Positions 14,208 through 23,300 of a stretch of DNA of 29,474 nucleotides are shown one piece after another. A program made the translations under genes and the position numbers. Position 1 is the first letter of the stretch. Every line of letters starts with the position of its first letter. This DNA is from VRUE01 sp033856275. GTDB taxonomy: Bacteria > Actinomycetota > Thermoleophilia > Solirubrobacterales > 70-9. The stretch covers positions 1 through 29,474 of the forward strand of contig JAWVFJ010000022.1 in the NCBI GenBank assembly GCA_033856275.1, in the 5' to 3' direction. The notes beneath the pieces are model-generated. The model ran no database searches. It saw only the letters and a list, made by a program, of their open reading frames with translations, and was not told the DNA's origin.

Positions 14208-15137
14208 ATGGCCGAGCTCCTGCTCATCACGCCGGCCCGCGACGAGGCCGCGCACCTGGAGCGCACGATCCGGGCCGTTGCGGCACAGACGCAGCGTCCC
14301 GATCTCTGGCTGATCGTCGACGACGGTTCCACCGATGCAACGCCGGAGATCCTTTCCCGTGCCGCGGCCGAGCTGCCGTTCCTGCGCGTCCTGCGCGCGC
14401 CCCAGGACGAAGGCGGCGGCCCGGACCGTCTCGCGGTGGCCGCCGAGGCACGTGCCTTCAACTGGGCCTTGGGCACGCTTGACCTCAACGACTACACCCA
14501 CGTCGGCAAGCTCGACGCCGACGTCGAGCTGTCCACCGAGTACTTCGAGCGCTTGCTGCAGCGGTTCGAGCGCGAGCCCCGACTCGGCGTCGCCGGCGGC
14601 GGCCTGCTCGAGCAAGGCCGCAACGGCTGGCAGCTGGCCAAGGTCCCCGCCTACCACGTGCGCGGCGCCCTGAAGCTCTACAGCCGCGAGTGCTTCGCCG
14701 CGATCGGCGGGATCGAGGAACGCCTCGGCTGGGACACAATCGACGAGACCTGCGCGCGCATGGAGAACTTCGCGACCCGCTCTTTCTCCGAGCTGTCAGC
14801 CCGCCACCACCGACCCGTCGCCACCCGCGGCGGCACCTTGCGCGGCCGAGCACGGCACGGGCAGTGCGCCTACATCCTTCGCTACGGCAGCTGGTGGGTC
14901 ACCCTGCGCTCGCTCAAGGTCGCCTGCTCGCGCCCCTACGGCCTTTCGGGAATCGCCTTCCTCTACGGCTACCTCGGCGCCGCGGCGCGCCGCGAGGACC
15001 GGGTCGAGGACGAGCGGTTCCGGCGCTTCGTCGCCGCCGAGCTGCGCCAGCGCGTGCGTCCGGCAGGCGTCCTGGCAAAGCTGCGTGGAAGTCGTTCCGC
15101 GCCCGCGGAAGTTCCTGCGTTTTTCACCCGTTCTTAG
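14208..15137 (+). CDS. Glycosyltransferase, GT2-type
   Basis: 309 residues. I-T-P-A-R-D-E-A-A-H-L, L-I-V-D-D-G-S-T-D-A-T, V-G-K-L-D-A-D-V (DxD metal site) and the acceptor-side G-G-I-E-E-R-L-G-W-D-T-I-D-E-T (catalytic D/E) give the GT-A order. A basic Q-C-A-Y-I-L-R-Y-G-S-W-W and hydrophobic turns near 245-270 suggest contact with the membrane. ATG 14208 is chosen because it follows the previous stop by one base. The gene is followed after 5 bases by the Wzz-like gene, which places it in the same transcript. Sugar donor unknown. Confidence 0.88.
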   Translation: MAELLLITPARDEAAHLERTIRAVAAQTQRPDLWLIVDDGSTDATPEILSRAAAELPFLRVLRAPQDEGGGPDRLAVAAEARAFNWALGTLDLNDYTHVGKLDADVELSTEYFERLLQRFEREPRLGVAGGGLLEQGRNGWQLAKVPAYHVRGALKLYSRECFAAIGGIEERLGWDTIDETCARMENFATRSFSELSARHHRPVATRGGTLRGRARHGQCAYILRYGSWWVTLRSLKVACSRPYGLSGIAFLYGYLGAAARREDRVEDERFRRFVAAELRQRVRPAGVLAKLRGSRSAPAEVPAFFTRS

Positions 15138-15142
15138 TCCAC

Positions 15143-16042
15143 ATGGCCTTCGTAGACACAGTCAGACAGCTCTGGCAGCGCAAATTGCTGGTCGGCATGG
15201 TGCTCGCGATCGCGGTCCTCGCCGCATTGCTCACCGCCTACCGGATCACCGCATCCCCGCTCGGGCTACAGAAGCGCTCGCTGCAGGTGGCGGCCGCCTC
15301 GAGTCAGATCCTGATCGACTCGCCGAAGTCGACGCTCGTCTCGGGCGCTTCGGCGGAGACCTTTGCCTCGCTCTCCACGCGGGCGAAGATCTACGGCCAG
15401 TACCTGAGCAGCCTCGAGGCGCGCGACCACATCGCCAAGCTCGTCGGCATCTCGCCCGAGACGATCTCGACATCAGGGCCTTTCAGTCCCGAAACGGGCC
15501 AGTTCACCTACGAACAGCAGCCTTCCGGCGAACGCGCCAACGAACTGCTCAAGGAAGGCGCCAACAACCGCCTCGTCTTCAGCGCCCAGGAAGGCGTGCC
15601 GATCCTCTCGGTCAGCGCCCAGGCGCCGACGACCGATCGCGCGATCGCGCTTGCCAACGCCTCCTTCCACACCCTGACCGATTACGTCAAAAACCTCGAG
15701 GCCAACGACAGGCCGGTCAGCCACGGGGTCGAGGTGCGCGAGCTGGGGGCGCCGCAGGGCGGCACCCTCGGCGCCTCCAACGGCATCATCCTGATGATGC
15801 TCGCCTTCCTCGTGGTCACCGGGCTGGGCTGCGCCGCGATCCTGATCGTGCCCGGATTTGCCCGGCGCTGGCGCGCCCTCGACGACGTCGAGCGGGCCCA
15901 CTCGCCGGCTGGCGTGGCGCCGCCTTACCCGAGCGAAGTCGCCGACCCGCTCGCGTCCTCCACCGAGGGCTTTGATCCGCCGCGGCCCGCGGGCGACGGT
16001 CGCGAGACGCTCGCCCGGCACCCGGCACAGCACCTGGGCTAA
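15143..16042 (+). CDS. Wzz/chain-length-determinant-like membrane protein (no kinase domain)
   Basis: 299 residues. One membrane segment lies near 15-33 and a second near 213-236. The extracytoplasmic part between them is charged and helical, as in PCP (Wzz/KpsE/GumC) proteins: S-V-S-A-Q-A-P-T-T-D-R-A-I-A-L-A-N-A shortly before the second membrane segment is the family's conserved pre-membrane helix. The cytoplasmic tail after 240 is Pro/Arg-rich and lacks a P-loop kinase. It probably sets chain length of the glycan made by the neighbouring Wzy-like ligase and flippase. It overlaps the ligase gene by one base (TAATG). The shortness of the tail means tyrosine-kinase regulation, if any, is by another protein. 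Confidence 0.75.
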   Translation: MAFVDTVRQLWQRKLLVGMVLAIAVLAALLTAYRITASPLGLQKRSLQVAAASSQILIDSPKSTLVSGASAETFASLSTRAKIYGQYLSSLEARDHIAKLVGISPETISTSGPFSPETGQFTYEQQPSGERANELLKEGANNRLVFSAQEGVPILSVSAQAPTTDRAIALANASFHTLTDYVKNLEANDRPVSHGVEVRELGAPQGGTLGASNGIILMMLAFLVVTGLGCAAILIVPGFARRWRALDDVERAHSPAGVAPPYPSEVADPLASSTEGFDPPRPAGDGRETLARHPAQHLG

Positions 16043-17433
16043 TGGAGGCGACGGCAGGGGTCGGCCCATTCGCAGGCCGACCCACCTCTGAGGCAGTCGC
16101 CGCCGTCCAGCGAGTGCCCGTTCCGGCGAGCCGGCTTACCGACTGGCCCGATACGACCCGGCTTCTGCCCTGGGCGCTCTTCGGCTTCCTGGCGATGATC
16201 TGGGTCATCCCCTTCGACAGCATCGTGCTGCCGCTCGGCCTGCCCGTGGACGCGACGCTCGACCGCGTCTTCCTGGTCGCGGTCGTCGGCATCTGGCTGC
16301 TCAGCGACAAGGCAATCCCCGCCGACCGCTCGGTTCGCCACAGCCCGATCCACTGGGCCTTCGCGATCTTCACCCTGATCGCCGTTTTCAGCGTCCTGCA
16401 CCGGGGCGAAACCCTGGTCCGGGTGGGGGGTCTGGAACTGGCGGTCAAACAGCTGGCGCTGCTGGCCTCCTACGGCCTCTTCTTTACTCTCGCCGCCTCG
16501 ATCATCCGGCCCACCGAGCTGCCGAAGCTGATCAAGGCGCTACTCGTCCTCTCCTGCTTCACCGCGGTCGCTGTGATCGTCGAGTACCGGTTCGGCATCA
16601 ACATCTTCCACGACTGGATCGGGCCGCTCTTCCCCGGCTACGTGCGCCCGGGGGACCTCGGCAGCTATGACTCGATCGGGCGCAAGCTGATCTACGGCCC
16701 CGCCGTGCAGCCGCTGGCTATCGCCGTGATGTTCTCGATGGCGCTCCCTTTCGCCTTCGCCTGGCTGCTGAAAGCCAAGGAGCAGCGTGAGCGGATCATC
16801 TACGCGGCGGTCGTCCTGCTGCTGATCGGCGGTGCCCTAGCGACGCAGAAGAAGACGAGCATGGTCGGGCCGCTGGTCTGCATCCTCGTCCTCTGCGTCT
16901 ACCGGCCGCGGGCGATGGCGCGGCTGGCGCCGCTGGCGGTGGTGCTAGTCGGCGTCGCTCACTTCCTCGCCCCGGGCGCGCTGGGAGCCGTGGTCAACCA
17001 GCTAGCGCCGGGCACGGTGACGAAAGTCAACACGACCCAGGACCGGGTAAGCGACTACAGCGCGATCAAGCCCGACCTCGCCGACCACCTGCTGCTCGGC
17101 CGCGGCTACGGCAGCTACAACCAAAAGCAGCACCGGATCCTCGACAACCAGTACCTCACGCTCGGGATCGACGTCGGCCTGATCGGCCTGCTCGGCTACC
17201 TGGCGATCTTCGCCACCGCCTTTTTCAGCGCCCACCGGGTCGCTCGCTGCGGTGATCCCGACCGGGCACCGCCCGGGCTGGCCGCTGCGGCGGCGATCGT
17301 GGTCACGCTCATCGCCGGCGCGATCCTCGACCTGCTCGCATTTCCCCAGCTGCCCTACCTCTTCTGCTTCATCGCGGCGATTGCCTACGTCGCCGGTCGC
17401 GACCAGCTCGCCCGGGCGGGGACCCGAGCGTGA
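16042..17433 (+). CDS. O-antigen ligase / polymerase family membrane protein (Wzy/WaaL-like)
   Basis: 463 residues with about 11-12 membrane segments from about residue 45 to 455 (for example A-L-F-G-F-L-A-M-I-W-V-I, L-A-V-V-L-V-G-V-A-H-F-L). The large loop near 315-370 holds the family's polar H-x-x-L-D-N-Q-Y-L region: L-L-G-R-G-Y-G-S-Y and D-N-Q-Y-L-T-L-G-I-D-V-G-L-I-G. Such proteins polymerise lipid-linked repeat units or ligate glycan at the outer membrane face. ATG overlaps the previous TAA. Because the adjacent genes are a flippase and chain-length protein, polymerase (Wzy) is the likelier role, but ligase is not excluded. It is the last gene of this plus-strand run. Confidence 0.8.
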   Translation: MEATAGVGPFAGRPTSEAVAAVQRVPVPASRLTDWPDTTRLLPWALFGFLAMIWVIPFDSIVLPLGLPVDATLDRVFLVAVVGIWLLSDKAIPADRSVRHSPIHWAFAIFTLIAVFSVLHRGETLVRVGGLELAVKQLALLASYGLFFTLAASIIRPTELPKLIKALLVLSCFTAVAVIVEYRFGINIFHDWIGPLFPGYVRPGDLGSYDSIGRKLIYGPAVQPLAIAVMFSMALPFAFAWLLKAKEQRERIIYAAVVLLLIGGALATQKKTSMVGPLVCILVLCVYRPRAMARLAPLAVVLVGVAHFLAPGALGAVVNQLAPGTVTKVNTTQDRVSDYSAIKPDLADHLLLGRGYGSYNQKQHRILDNQYLTLGIDVGLIGLLGYLAIFATAFFSAHRVARCGDPDRAPPGLAAAAAIVVTLIAGAILDLLAFPQLPYLFCFIAAIAYVAGRDQLARAGTRA

Positions 17434-17465
17434 GCGGATTGGTCGTCCGCGAGCGCACGGGGATT

Positions 17466-17502
17466 GGGGTTCGGACAAAGCCTTTTCAAGCTTGTCAACC
17501 CC
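17466..17502. terminator. Hairpin between convergent operons
   Basis: Outer arms GGGGTT (17466-17471) and AACCCC (17497-17502) enclose inner arms GACAAAGC and GCTTGTC (one bulged A) around an eight-base loop. It sits in the 80-bp gap between the convergent ligase and GT4 genes. No T-run follows on either strand, so it is a candidate bidirectional terminator or RNA end rather than a classic intrinsic terminator. Confidence 0.5.
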
Positions 17503-17514
17503 TGTCGCCCGCAC

Positions 17515-18711
17515 CTATAGAGCTAGGGCGAGGTCTAGGACTTCGGCGCTGCGACTCTGCCAGGAGTTGCGGGCGACGAAGCCTTGGCGCTCGGCTTCGG
17601 TCGCCGGTCCGGTGGCGAGCGCCTCGCGGACGCCGGCGACGAAGTCGCCGCCCGGGGCTACGCGGATGAGTGGGGCGTCGGCTCGGCGTACGGGCTCTAG
17701 GTCGGTGGCGACGGTCGGGGTGCCGGAGGCGAGGTACTCGTAGAGCTTCAGTGGGCTCATCGCCTCGGTCAGCGGGGTCTGGCGGTGGGGCAGCAGGCAG
17801 ACGTCGGCGGCGTGACAGAGGGCGGCCACCTGGTCGCGGGGCACCGACTCGTGGGTGACGACGTTGGGCTCGGCGAGGGCGGCGGCGAGGTGGTCGGGTT
17901 CGGTGACGGGCCCGACCAGGACGACGGTCCCGTCGGGCCAGCCCCGCGCAACCGAGCGCAGGGCCTCGGTATCGATGCGGCTGTCGACGGTGCCGACGTA
18001 GAACAACCGCGGCCCGGGCAGGCGGTCGAACCAGGCCGGCGGCGCCCCCGGCGCGAGCCACATCCCCGCGTCGACCCCGTTGGGCACGACGGCGGCCGGC
18101 CCCTGGGGTGATACCCGCTCGACGATCGCCTCGCTGACCGCGCAGAGGCGGCGCCCGTCGCGCGCCACCCGCCCGTAGGCCTCGAGCAGGCTGAGGCGCC
18201 AGCGCTGGTAGTCGGGGTGGGCGGAGAGGTCGTCGGTGGCGAAGAGGGTGACCGGACCGGCCCACTCGAGCGGGGCGAAGGCGGCGATGAAAGGCTGACC
18301 CGTGATCACCGCCGGGCGCTCCATGCCGTGGCGCTCGGCGACCCGTCGCAGGCGGCGGTCGTAGGCGCGGTAGACGCGTTCGAGGGTGGCGATCGAAACC
18401 GGTTCGCGGCGACGCCAGCGCAGGGGCTGCCAGTGCCCCTCCCTAAGGCTCGAGTTGAACTTGAGGGGACGGTCGATCAGGTCCCTTGCCAGCTTGATCG
18501 GGGCGCTTCGCGGGCGGTCGCAGATCAGCACCCGATCGATCTCGGGATCGTCGAGCAGAGCGAGGGCCAGCTGATCCTGCGGGGAGAACATCTCGCGCGC
18601 CTGGGCGGCGGCCCAGGTCAGGTCGTCGAAGCTGAAGATGACCTGCCGGGCCCGGCCCGAGGCCCGGGTTTGTGGCTTGTTCGCTGGCAATTCCATGGTT
18701 CGGACCGGCAT
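17515..18711 (-). CDS. Glycosyltransferase, GT4-like
   Basis: 398 residues from ATG 18711 (another ATG five codons in, at 18696). N-terminal half: V-I-F-S-F-D-D-L-T-W, then a basic P-L-K-F-N-S-S-L, and the acceptor-side V-I-T-G-Q-P-F-I-A-A-F. C-terminal half: L-F-Y-V-G-T-V-D-S-R-I-D-T, V-V-L-V-G-P-V-T, V-C-L-L-P-H-R-Q-T-P-L-T-E-A-M-S-P-L-K-L followed by Y-E-Y-L-A-S-G-T-P-T-V, which is the donor-binding E/K motif of GT4 proteins that transfer in surface-glycan clusters (TuaH/WbaZ-like). It is divergent from the flippase gene across a 76-bp gap with a concentric palindrome, so both may be controlled from there. Confidence 0.85.
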   Translation of the reverse strand: MPVRTMELPANKPQTRASGRARQVIFSFDDLTWAAAQAREMFSPQDQLALALLDDPEIDRVLICDRPRSAPIKLARDLIDRPLKFNSSLREGHWQPLRWRRREPVSIATLERVYRAYDRRLRRVAERHGMERPAVITGQPFIAAFAPLEWAGPVTLFATDDLSAHPDYQRWRLSLLEAYGRVARDGRRLCAVSEAIVERVSPQGPAAVVPNGVDAGMWLAPGAPPAWFDRLPGPRLFYVGTVDSRIDTEALRSVARGWPDGTVVLVGPVTEPDHLAAALAEPNVVTHESVPRDQVAALCHAADVCLLPHRQTPLTEAMSPLKLYEYLASGTPTVATDLEPVRRADAPLIRVAPGGDFVAGVREALATGPATEAERQGFVARNSWQSRSAEVLDLALAL

Positions 18712-18718
18712 TTAATCT

Positions 18719-18780
18719 ACAAACGACGCCGGTGTGACCCGGCTTGCGACCGCAAGTTGCCAGGCGCAGCGGCCGTTTGT
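18719..18780. promoter_or_regulatory. Concentric palindrome in the GT4/flippase divergent gap
   Basis: An inner perfect inverted repeat CTTGCG-AC-CGCAAG (18743-18756) and an outer pair ACAAACG (18719-18725) / CGTTTGT (18774-18780) share exactly the same centre, 18749.5. The gap between divergent starts 18711 and 18788 is almost entirely filled by this structure. It looks like an operator for a regulator controlling both directions; alternatively a folded RNA leader. No obvious -10/-35 pair was found. Confidence 0.45.
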
Positions 18781-18787
18781 CCCCTGG

Positions 18788-20329
18788 ATGAACGACCAGG
18801 ACTTCGCCCGGAAAGAGCTCTCATCCGAGCAGCTGAAGGATGCCGCTGTCGCCGGCGTGCGCTGGACGACCGCTGCCCGCGTGGGCATCGAAGTGATCAC
18901 CCTCGCCTCCGCCGTCGTGCTCGCCCGCCTGATCGCCCCGTCTGGCTTCGGCCAGGCGGTGGTGCCGCTGATCTTCGTGCCGCTGGCCGTGATCCTCACC
19001 TTCGAGGGCTTCGGCAGCGCCCTGGTGCAGCGCAAGGAGATCGGCCGCGTCCACGTCGAGGCGGCGATGCTGGCAAGCCTGCTCACCGGGGTCGTCCTCA
19101 CCTCCCTCACCATGGCACTGGCCGAGCCGGTCGGAAAGCCGCTCTTCGGCTCCGACACCGCTGAGCTGCTGCTGATGATCTCCCCGGTCTTCCTCCTCGC
19201 CGGCCTCTGCGCGGTCTCACGTAGCCTGCTCTGGCGGCGCCTCGACTTCCGCCGGGTAAGCCTGATCGAAATGGTCGCCCTGGCGCTCTCCGCCGTTACC
19301 GCCGTCGGGCTCGCCGCCGCCGGCCTCGACGCCGAGGCGATCGTGCTCGCGGCGCTCTTCGGCTCCGCCGTCACCGCCTTGCTCTTGCTTGCCGCCGCGC
19401 CGCCGCCGATGCCCCGCTGGCACCGCGGCGCGCTGGGCGAGATCATGGGCTTCGGACTGCCGGCCTCGGCCGCCGGCCTGACCTCGGTCGCGATCACCAA
19501 TGCCACCCTCGCGGTTGCCGCGGTGCGCCTCGCGCCGAGCCAGGTGGGTCTCTTCTGGCGCGCCTTCCAGCTCGGCGTGATCTACCAGGAAAAGATCAGC
19601 GGGATCATGATCCGGCTCGCCTTCCCGGTCTACTCGCGCACCACCGACCTGAACGAGCTGCGCCACTTCCACGAGCGGGCGACGCGGATCCACGCGGCGG
19701 TATTGCTGCCGCTGCTCTCGCTGCTGATCGTCACCGCCCCGGACCTCGTGCCCTGGCTCTTCGGCGAGCGCTGGGCGCCAGCGGTGGAGCCGGTCCAGAT
19801 CCTCTGCGTCGCCGGGATGATCGCCGCGATCCTCACCGGCTACGCGCAGATAATGCTCGCTTCCGGCAAGCCCCGGGTGCTGCTGGTCTTCAACGTCTTC
19901 CTGCTGGCGCTCTACGTGTTCGCCTCCTGGATCGCGGCGCCCTACGGCATCACCGCGCTGGCGATCGCCGTGGTCGGCGTGCACGTGGTGCTGCTCGTCT
20001 CGGTCTACGCGGTGCTCTTCCAGCGCGTGCTCGGGATTCCGATCCGGCGCCTCGTCACCGATCTCTTCCCCGCTGTCGCCAGCAGCGTGCTGATGCTCGC
20101 CGTCGCCAACCCGGTGGCCGAACTGCTGCGCAGCAATGGCGTCCCCGTCTTCCTGCTGCTGCTCAGCGTCGGCATCGTCGGCGCCTGGGCCTACCTGGCG
20201 GCGTTGTACAGCCTCTTCCCGGCGATCTGGAACGACGTCGCGCAGCTGACGCGACGCGTTCTGCCGGACAGACCTACCCCAATCAATGCACTAATCCCGC
20301 GGCGCGCCGTGGAGGGAGCGAACTCGTGA
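18788..20329 (+). CDS. Polysaccharide flippase, MATE/Wzx-like (MVF superfamily)
   Basis: 513 residues from ATG 18788; the open frame to 18734 adds 18 residues but overlaps the palindrome. About 12-14 membrane segments are seen. R-W-T-T-A-A-R-V-G-I-E-V near the start, A-R-L-I-A-P-S-G-F-G, G-F-G-S-A-L-V-Q-R-K-E, and the P-W-L-F-G-E-R-W-A-P-A in the middle are signatures of the oligosaccharide flippase (Wzx/RfbX) family. It moves lipid-linked repeat units across the membrane. The gene overlaps the next start by 4 bases (GTGA at 20326-20329), so the giant surface protein is translationally coupled to it. Confidence 0.9.
   Translation: MNDQDFARKELSSEQLKDAAVAGVRWTTAARVGIEVITLASAVVLARLIAPSGFGQAVVPLIFVPLAVILTFEGFGSALVQRKEIGRVHVEAAMLASLLTGVVLTSLTMALAEPVGKPLFGSDTAELLLMISPVFLLAGLCAVSRSLLWRRLDFRRVSLIEMVALALSAVTAVGLAAAGLDAEAIVLAALFGSAVTALLLLAAAPPPMPRWHRGALGEIMGFGLPASAAGLTSVAITNATLAVAAVRLAPSQVGLFWRAFQLGVIYQEKISGIMIRLAFPVYSRTTDLNELRHFHERATRIHAAVLLPLLSLLIVTAPDLVPWLFGERWAPAVEPVQILCVAGMIAAILTGYAQIMLASGKPRVLLVFNVFLLALYVFASWIAAPYGITALAIAVVGVHVVLLVSVYAVLFQRVLGIPIRRLVTDLFPAVASSVLMLAVANPVAELLRSNGVPVFLLLLSVGIVGAWAYLAALYSLFPAIWNDVAQLTRRVLPDRPTPINALIPRRAVEGANS
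20311..20318 (+). promoter_or_regulatory. Strong ribosome site for the giant surface protein
   Basis: GGAGGGAG lies 7 bases before the GTG at 20326, inside the end of the flippase gene. It favours this start over GTG 20389 (which has a weaker GGGAGA) and ATG 20425, which begins directly at the signal peptide. Confidence 0.55.
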
Positions 20330-23300
20330 ACGCGATATGTGACCTTTTTTCGGCCTTTGCATCGGCATTTCGCTGGGAGAATGCGAACGTGCCAAATTCA
20401 CGGCCATCGATTGTTCGTGGCCGGATGGCTCGGTCACTTCAGCTGACGATTGCGTTTTCCTTCGGCGCTCTCCTCTTGCTTGTGTTGATGCGGCCGACCG
20501 AGGCGAAAGCCGACGTCGTCTGCCCGAACCCCGTCCCGGTCGTCAACGAGAACAAGTGCCATAGCGGCACCTCCTCCTGGCAGATCGACGAATACAGCCA
20601 CAGCCTCGGGGGCTTCACCACCAAGACGAGCTTCAACCTCGGCGAAAGCGTCAGCCTCAAGATCGGCCGCGACGGCCCGGTCTCGCCGACCAGGACCGTC
20701 AGCGTCTCGGTCTACCGCATGGGCTACTACGAAGGCCTCAACGGCCGCCTGGTCAACAGCGCCAGCAACGTCGCGATCAACAACACCTTCCAATGCGAAT
20801 CGATGGACCCGACCACGGGCAGGGTCAGCTGCGCCAACTGGAACCCCACCTACACGATCCCCGCCAGCGCCTTCCCGGCCTCGGGCGTCTACCTGGCCAC
20901 GCTGAGAGCCTCGACCGGCGACGAAACACAGGTCGTCTTCACGATGCGCGACGACACCCGCCAGCCCAGCTCCGAACTTCTCTACGTGCTGCCGATCGAC
21001 ACCTACGCGGCCTACAACCTCTTCGGCGGCAAGTCGCTCTACTTCGGCACCGAAGGCGAAAACACGGTCTCGGGAACGAGCCGCGCGGTCAAGGTCTCCT
21101 TCGACCGGCCCTTCTCGCAAGCCGGCGCCCATCTCAACTGGTTCACCGGCCCCGACCTCGACTTGCTCGCCTGGCTCGAGAAGCAGGGCTACGACGTCGC
21201 CTACACCGACGACGTCCAGGTCGCCACCCATCCCGGGGAACTGCTCAACCATGAAGCCGACGTCATCTCCGGCCACTCCGAGTACTGGACAGAACAGGAG
21301 TTCAAAGCCTTCAAAGCGGCGCGCGACGCCAGCGTCAACATCGCCTCTTTTTCAGCCAACACGGCTTACTGGAAGGTCCGCTACGAGGAAGGCAACCGCA
21401 CCCTGGTCTGTTACAAGACCGTCGAGGGCGCCGGCACCAGCGGTAGTGGCTCGATCAGCGACAACGACTGGGGGCCCGACGGGATCAAAGGGACCGCTGA
21501 TGACGCGCTCGGGCTCGACGGGAAAGCCGGTACCGCCGACGACAACCCGCAGAACTCGACCACGACCTTCCGCGACAACGGCGCCCCCCCGGGCGACCCC
21601 GGCGCCCCGCCCGGCGGCCGCGTCGGCCCGGACATGCCCGAGAACCAACTCTTCGGCGTCATGTACTTCGGCGACAACGATTCGCACGACTTCCCGCTGA
21701 CGGTTCCGCCCGGCAACGCCAACGAAGAATTTGCCGCCAACAGGATCTGGCGCAACAGCGGCATCTCGGAGAACTCGACTACCAACATCGGCAACTCGCT
21801 GGTCGGCTGGGAGTGGGATGCGATCCCCACCCAGGCCCAGTACCTCTCGCGCCAGCCAAGCGGGGTGAAGGCCGTCTACGGGACCAACGTGCAGACGGTC
21901 AACACCAACTCCTGGCTGCTTGACGAGGGCCGCCTGCGCAACAACGAACCGCCGCCCGGCCAGCCCGCCACGGTCGGCGGCGCCCAGTACAGGGCAGCGA
22001 GCGGCGCCGAAGTCTTCGCCAGCGGCTCGATGGAATGGTCTCGCGGCCTCAGCAGCGAACCGGACCAGCGGATCCAGCAGGCCACTTACAACATTCTCTC
22101 CGACATGGGTGTCCAGCCGAACACCCCCGAAGAAGAACTCAACCTCGATCCGGCCGGCTCCAACAGGGCGCCCAACGGTGGCTTCACGATCTCCCAGAAC
22201 CCGGCCAAAACCGCCACCTCGATCGGCTTCGACGCCTCGGCCTCACACGACCCCGACGGCACGATCGCCAAATACGAATGGGACTTCGACGGTAACGGGA
22301 CCTTCGAGACCAACTCCGGCACCAACCCCAAAGTCAGCCACAGCTACTCCGCCGAGGGCGAATACACGGTGCGCCTGCGCGTCACCGACAACGGCGGTGC
22401 CACCGATACGGCGGTGCGGACACTGACGATCATCAACAACCTGCCGCCGACGGCAAGCTTCACCGCGAACCCCTCGGTGATCGTCAAAGGCGGCGAAATC
22501 AGCTTCAACGGCTCGGGCTCCAGCGACCCCGACGGCACGATCGCCAAATACGAATGGGACTTCGACGGTAACGGCACCTATGAGACCAACGGGGGCAGCA
22601 ATCCCGTCATCGGCCATATCTACTCGACGCCCGGCGCTTACACGGTCGGCCTGCGGGTGACCGACAACGGCGGCAAGACCGCGACGACGACCCGCCCGGT
22701 CAGCGTCAACAGCGGCGAAGTGAGCGAATACAGCAAATCGGTCCTCGCCACCTCCGGCCTTGTGCACTACTGGCGCATGGGCGAGCAGTCGGGCAGCACG
22801 TTCGCCGACAGCGCCGGCTCCAGCACCTCGACGACCGTGGGCGAACCGACCCTCGGCGTCCCCGGCGGCGTCCCCAACGATCCCGACCGAGCGGCTGAAT
22901 TCGACGGCAGCAACGACGCCGCCAAAGCCGCGATGGACCTTTCCGGGACTCACGCCGTCACGGTCGAGTTCTGGCTCAAGTGGAGCAGCTTCTCCAACGA
23001 CGACCGCCTGGCGATGGAGTTCACCACCAACTTCAACGAAGGGTCGGGTGGCTTCCTGGTCGACCCGAACGCACCGCAGTTCGGTGGCACCTTCGGCGTC
23101 GGCGTCGGCAACGGGGCCTCCCGCAACACCGCCTACTTCGAACGCCCCACCGCCGGGCAGTGGCACCACTACGCCTTCGTGCTCGACACGACGGCACCGG
23201 CGGCGCAGGAGATCACGCCTTACGTCGACGGCAAAGCCGTGACCTATCAGAAGGGCGACAGCGGCACGGGCGGCGGCAACTTCGCCAACTCGACCCTCAA

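Noticed and set aside
19217..19984. Antisense 255-codon frame inside the flippase gene
   Set aside because: Shadow; His/Asp/Gly/Arg-rich with no membrane or domain features, whereas the plus frame is a clear Wzx protein.
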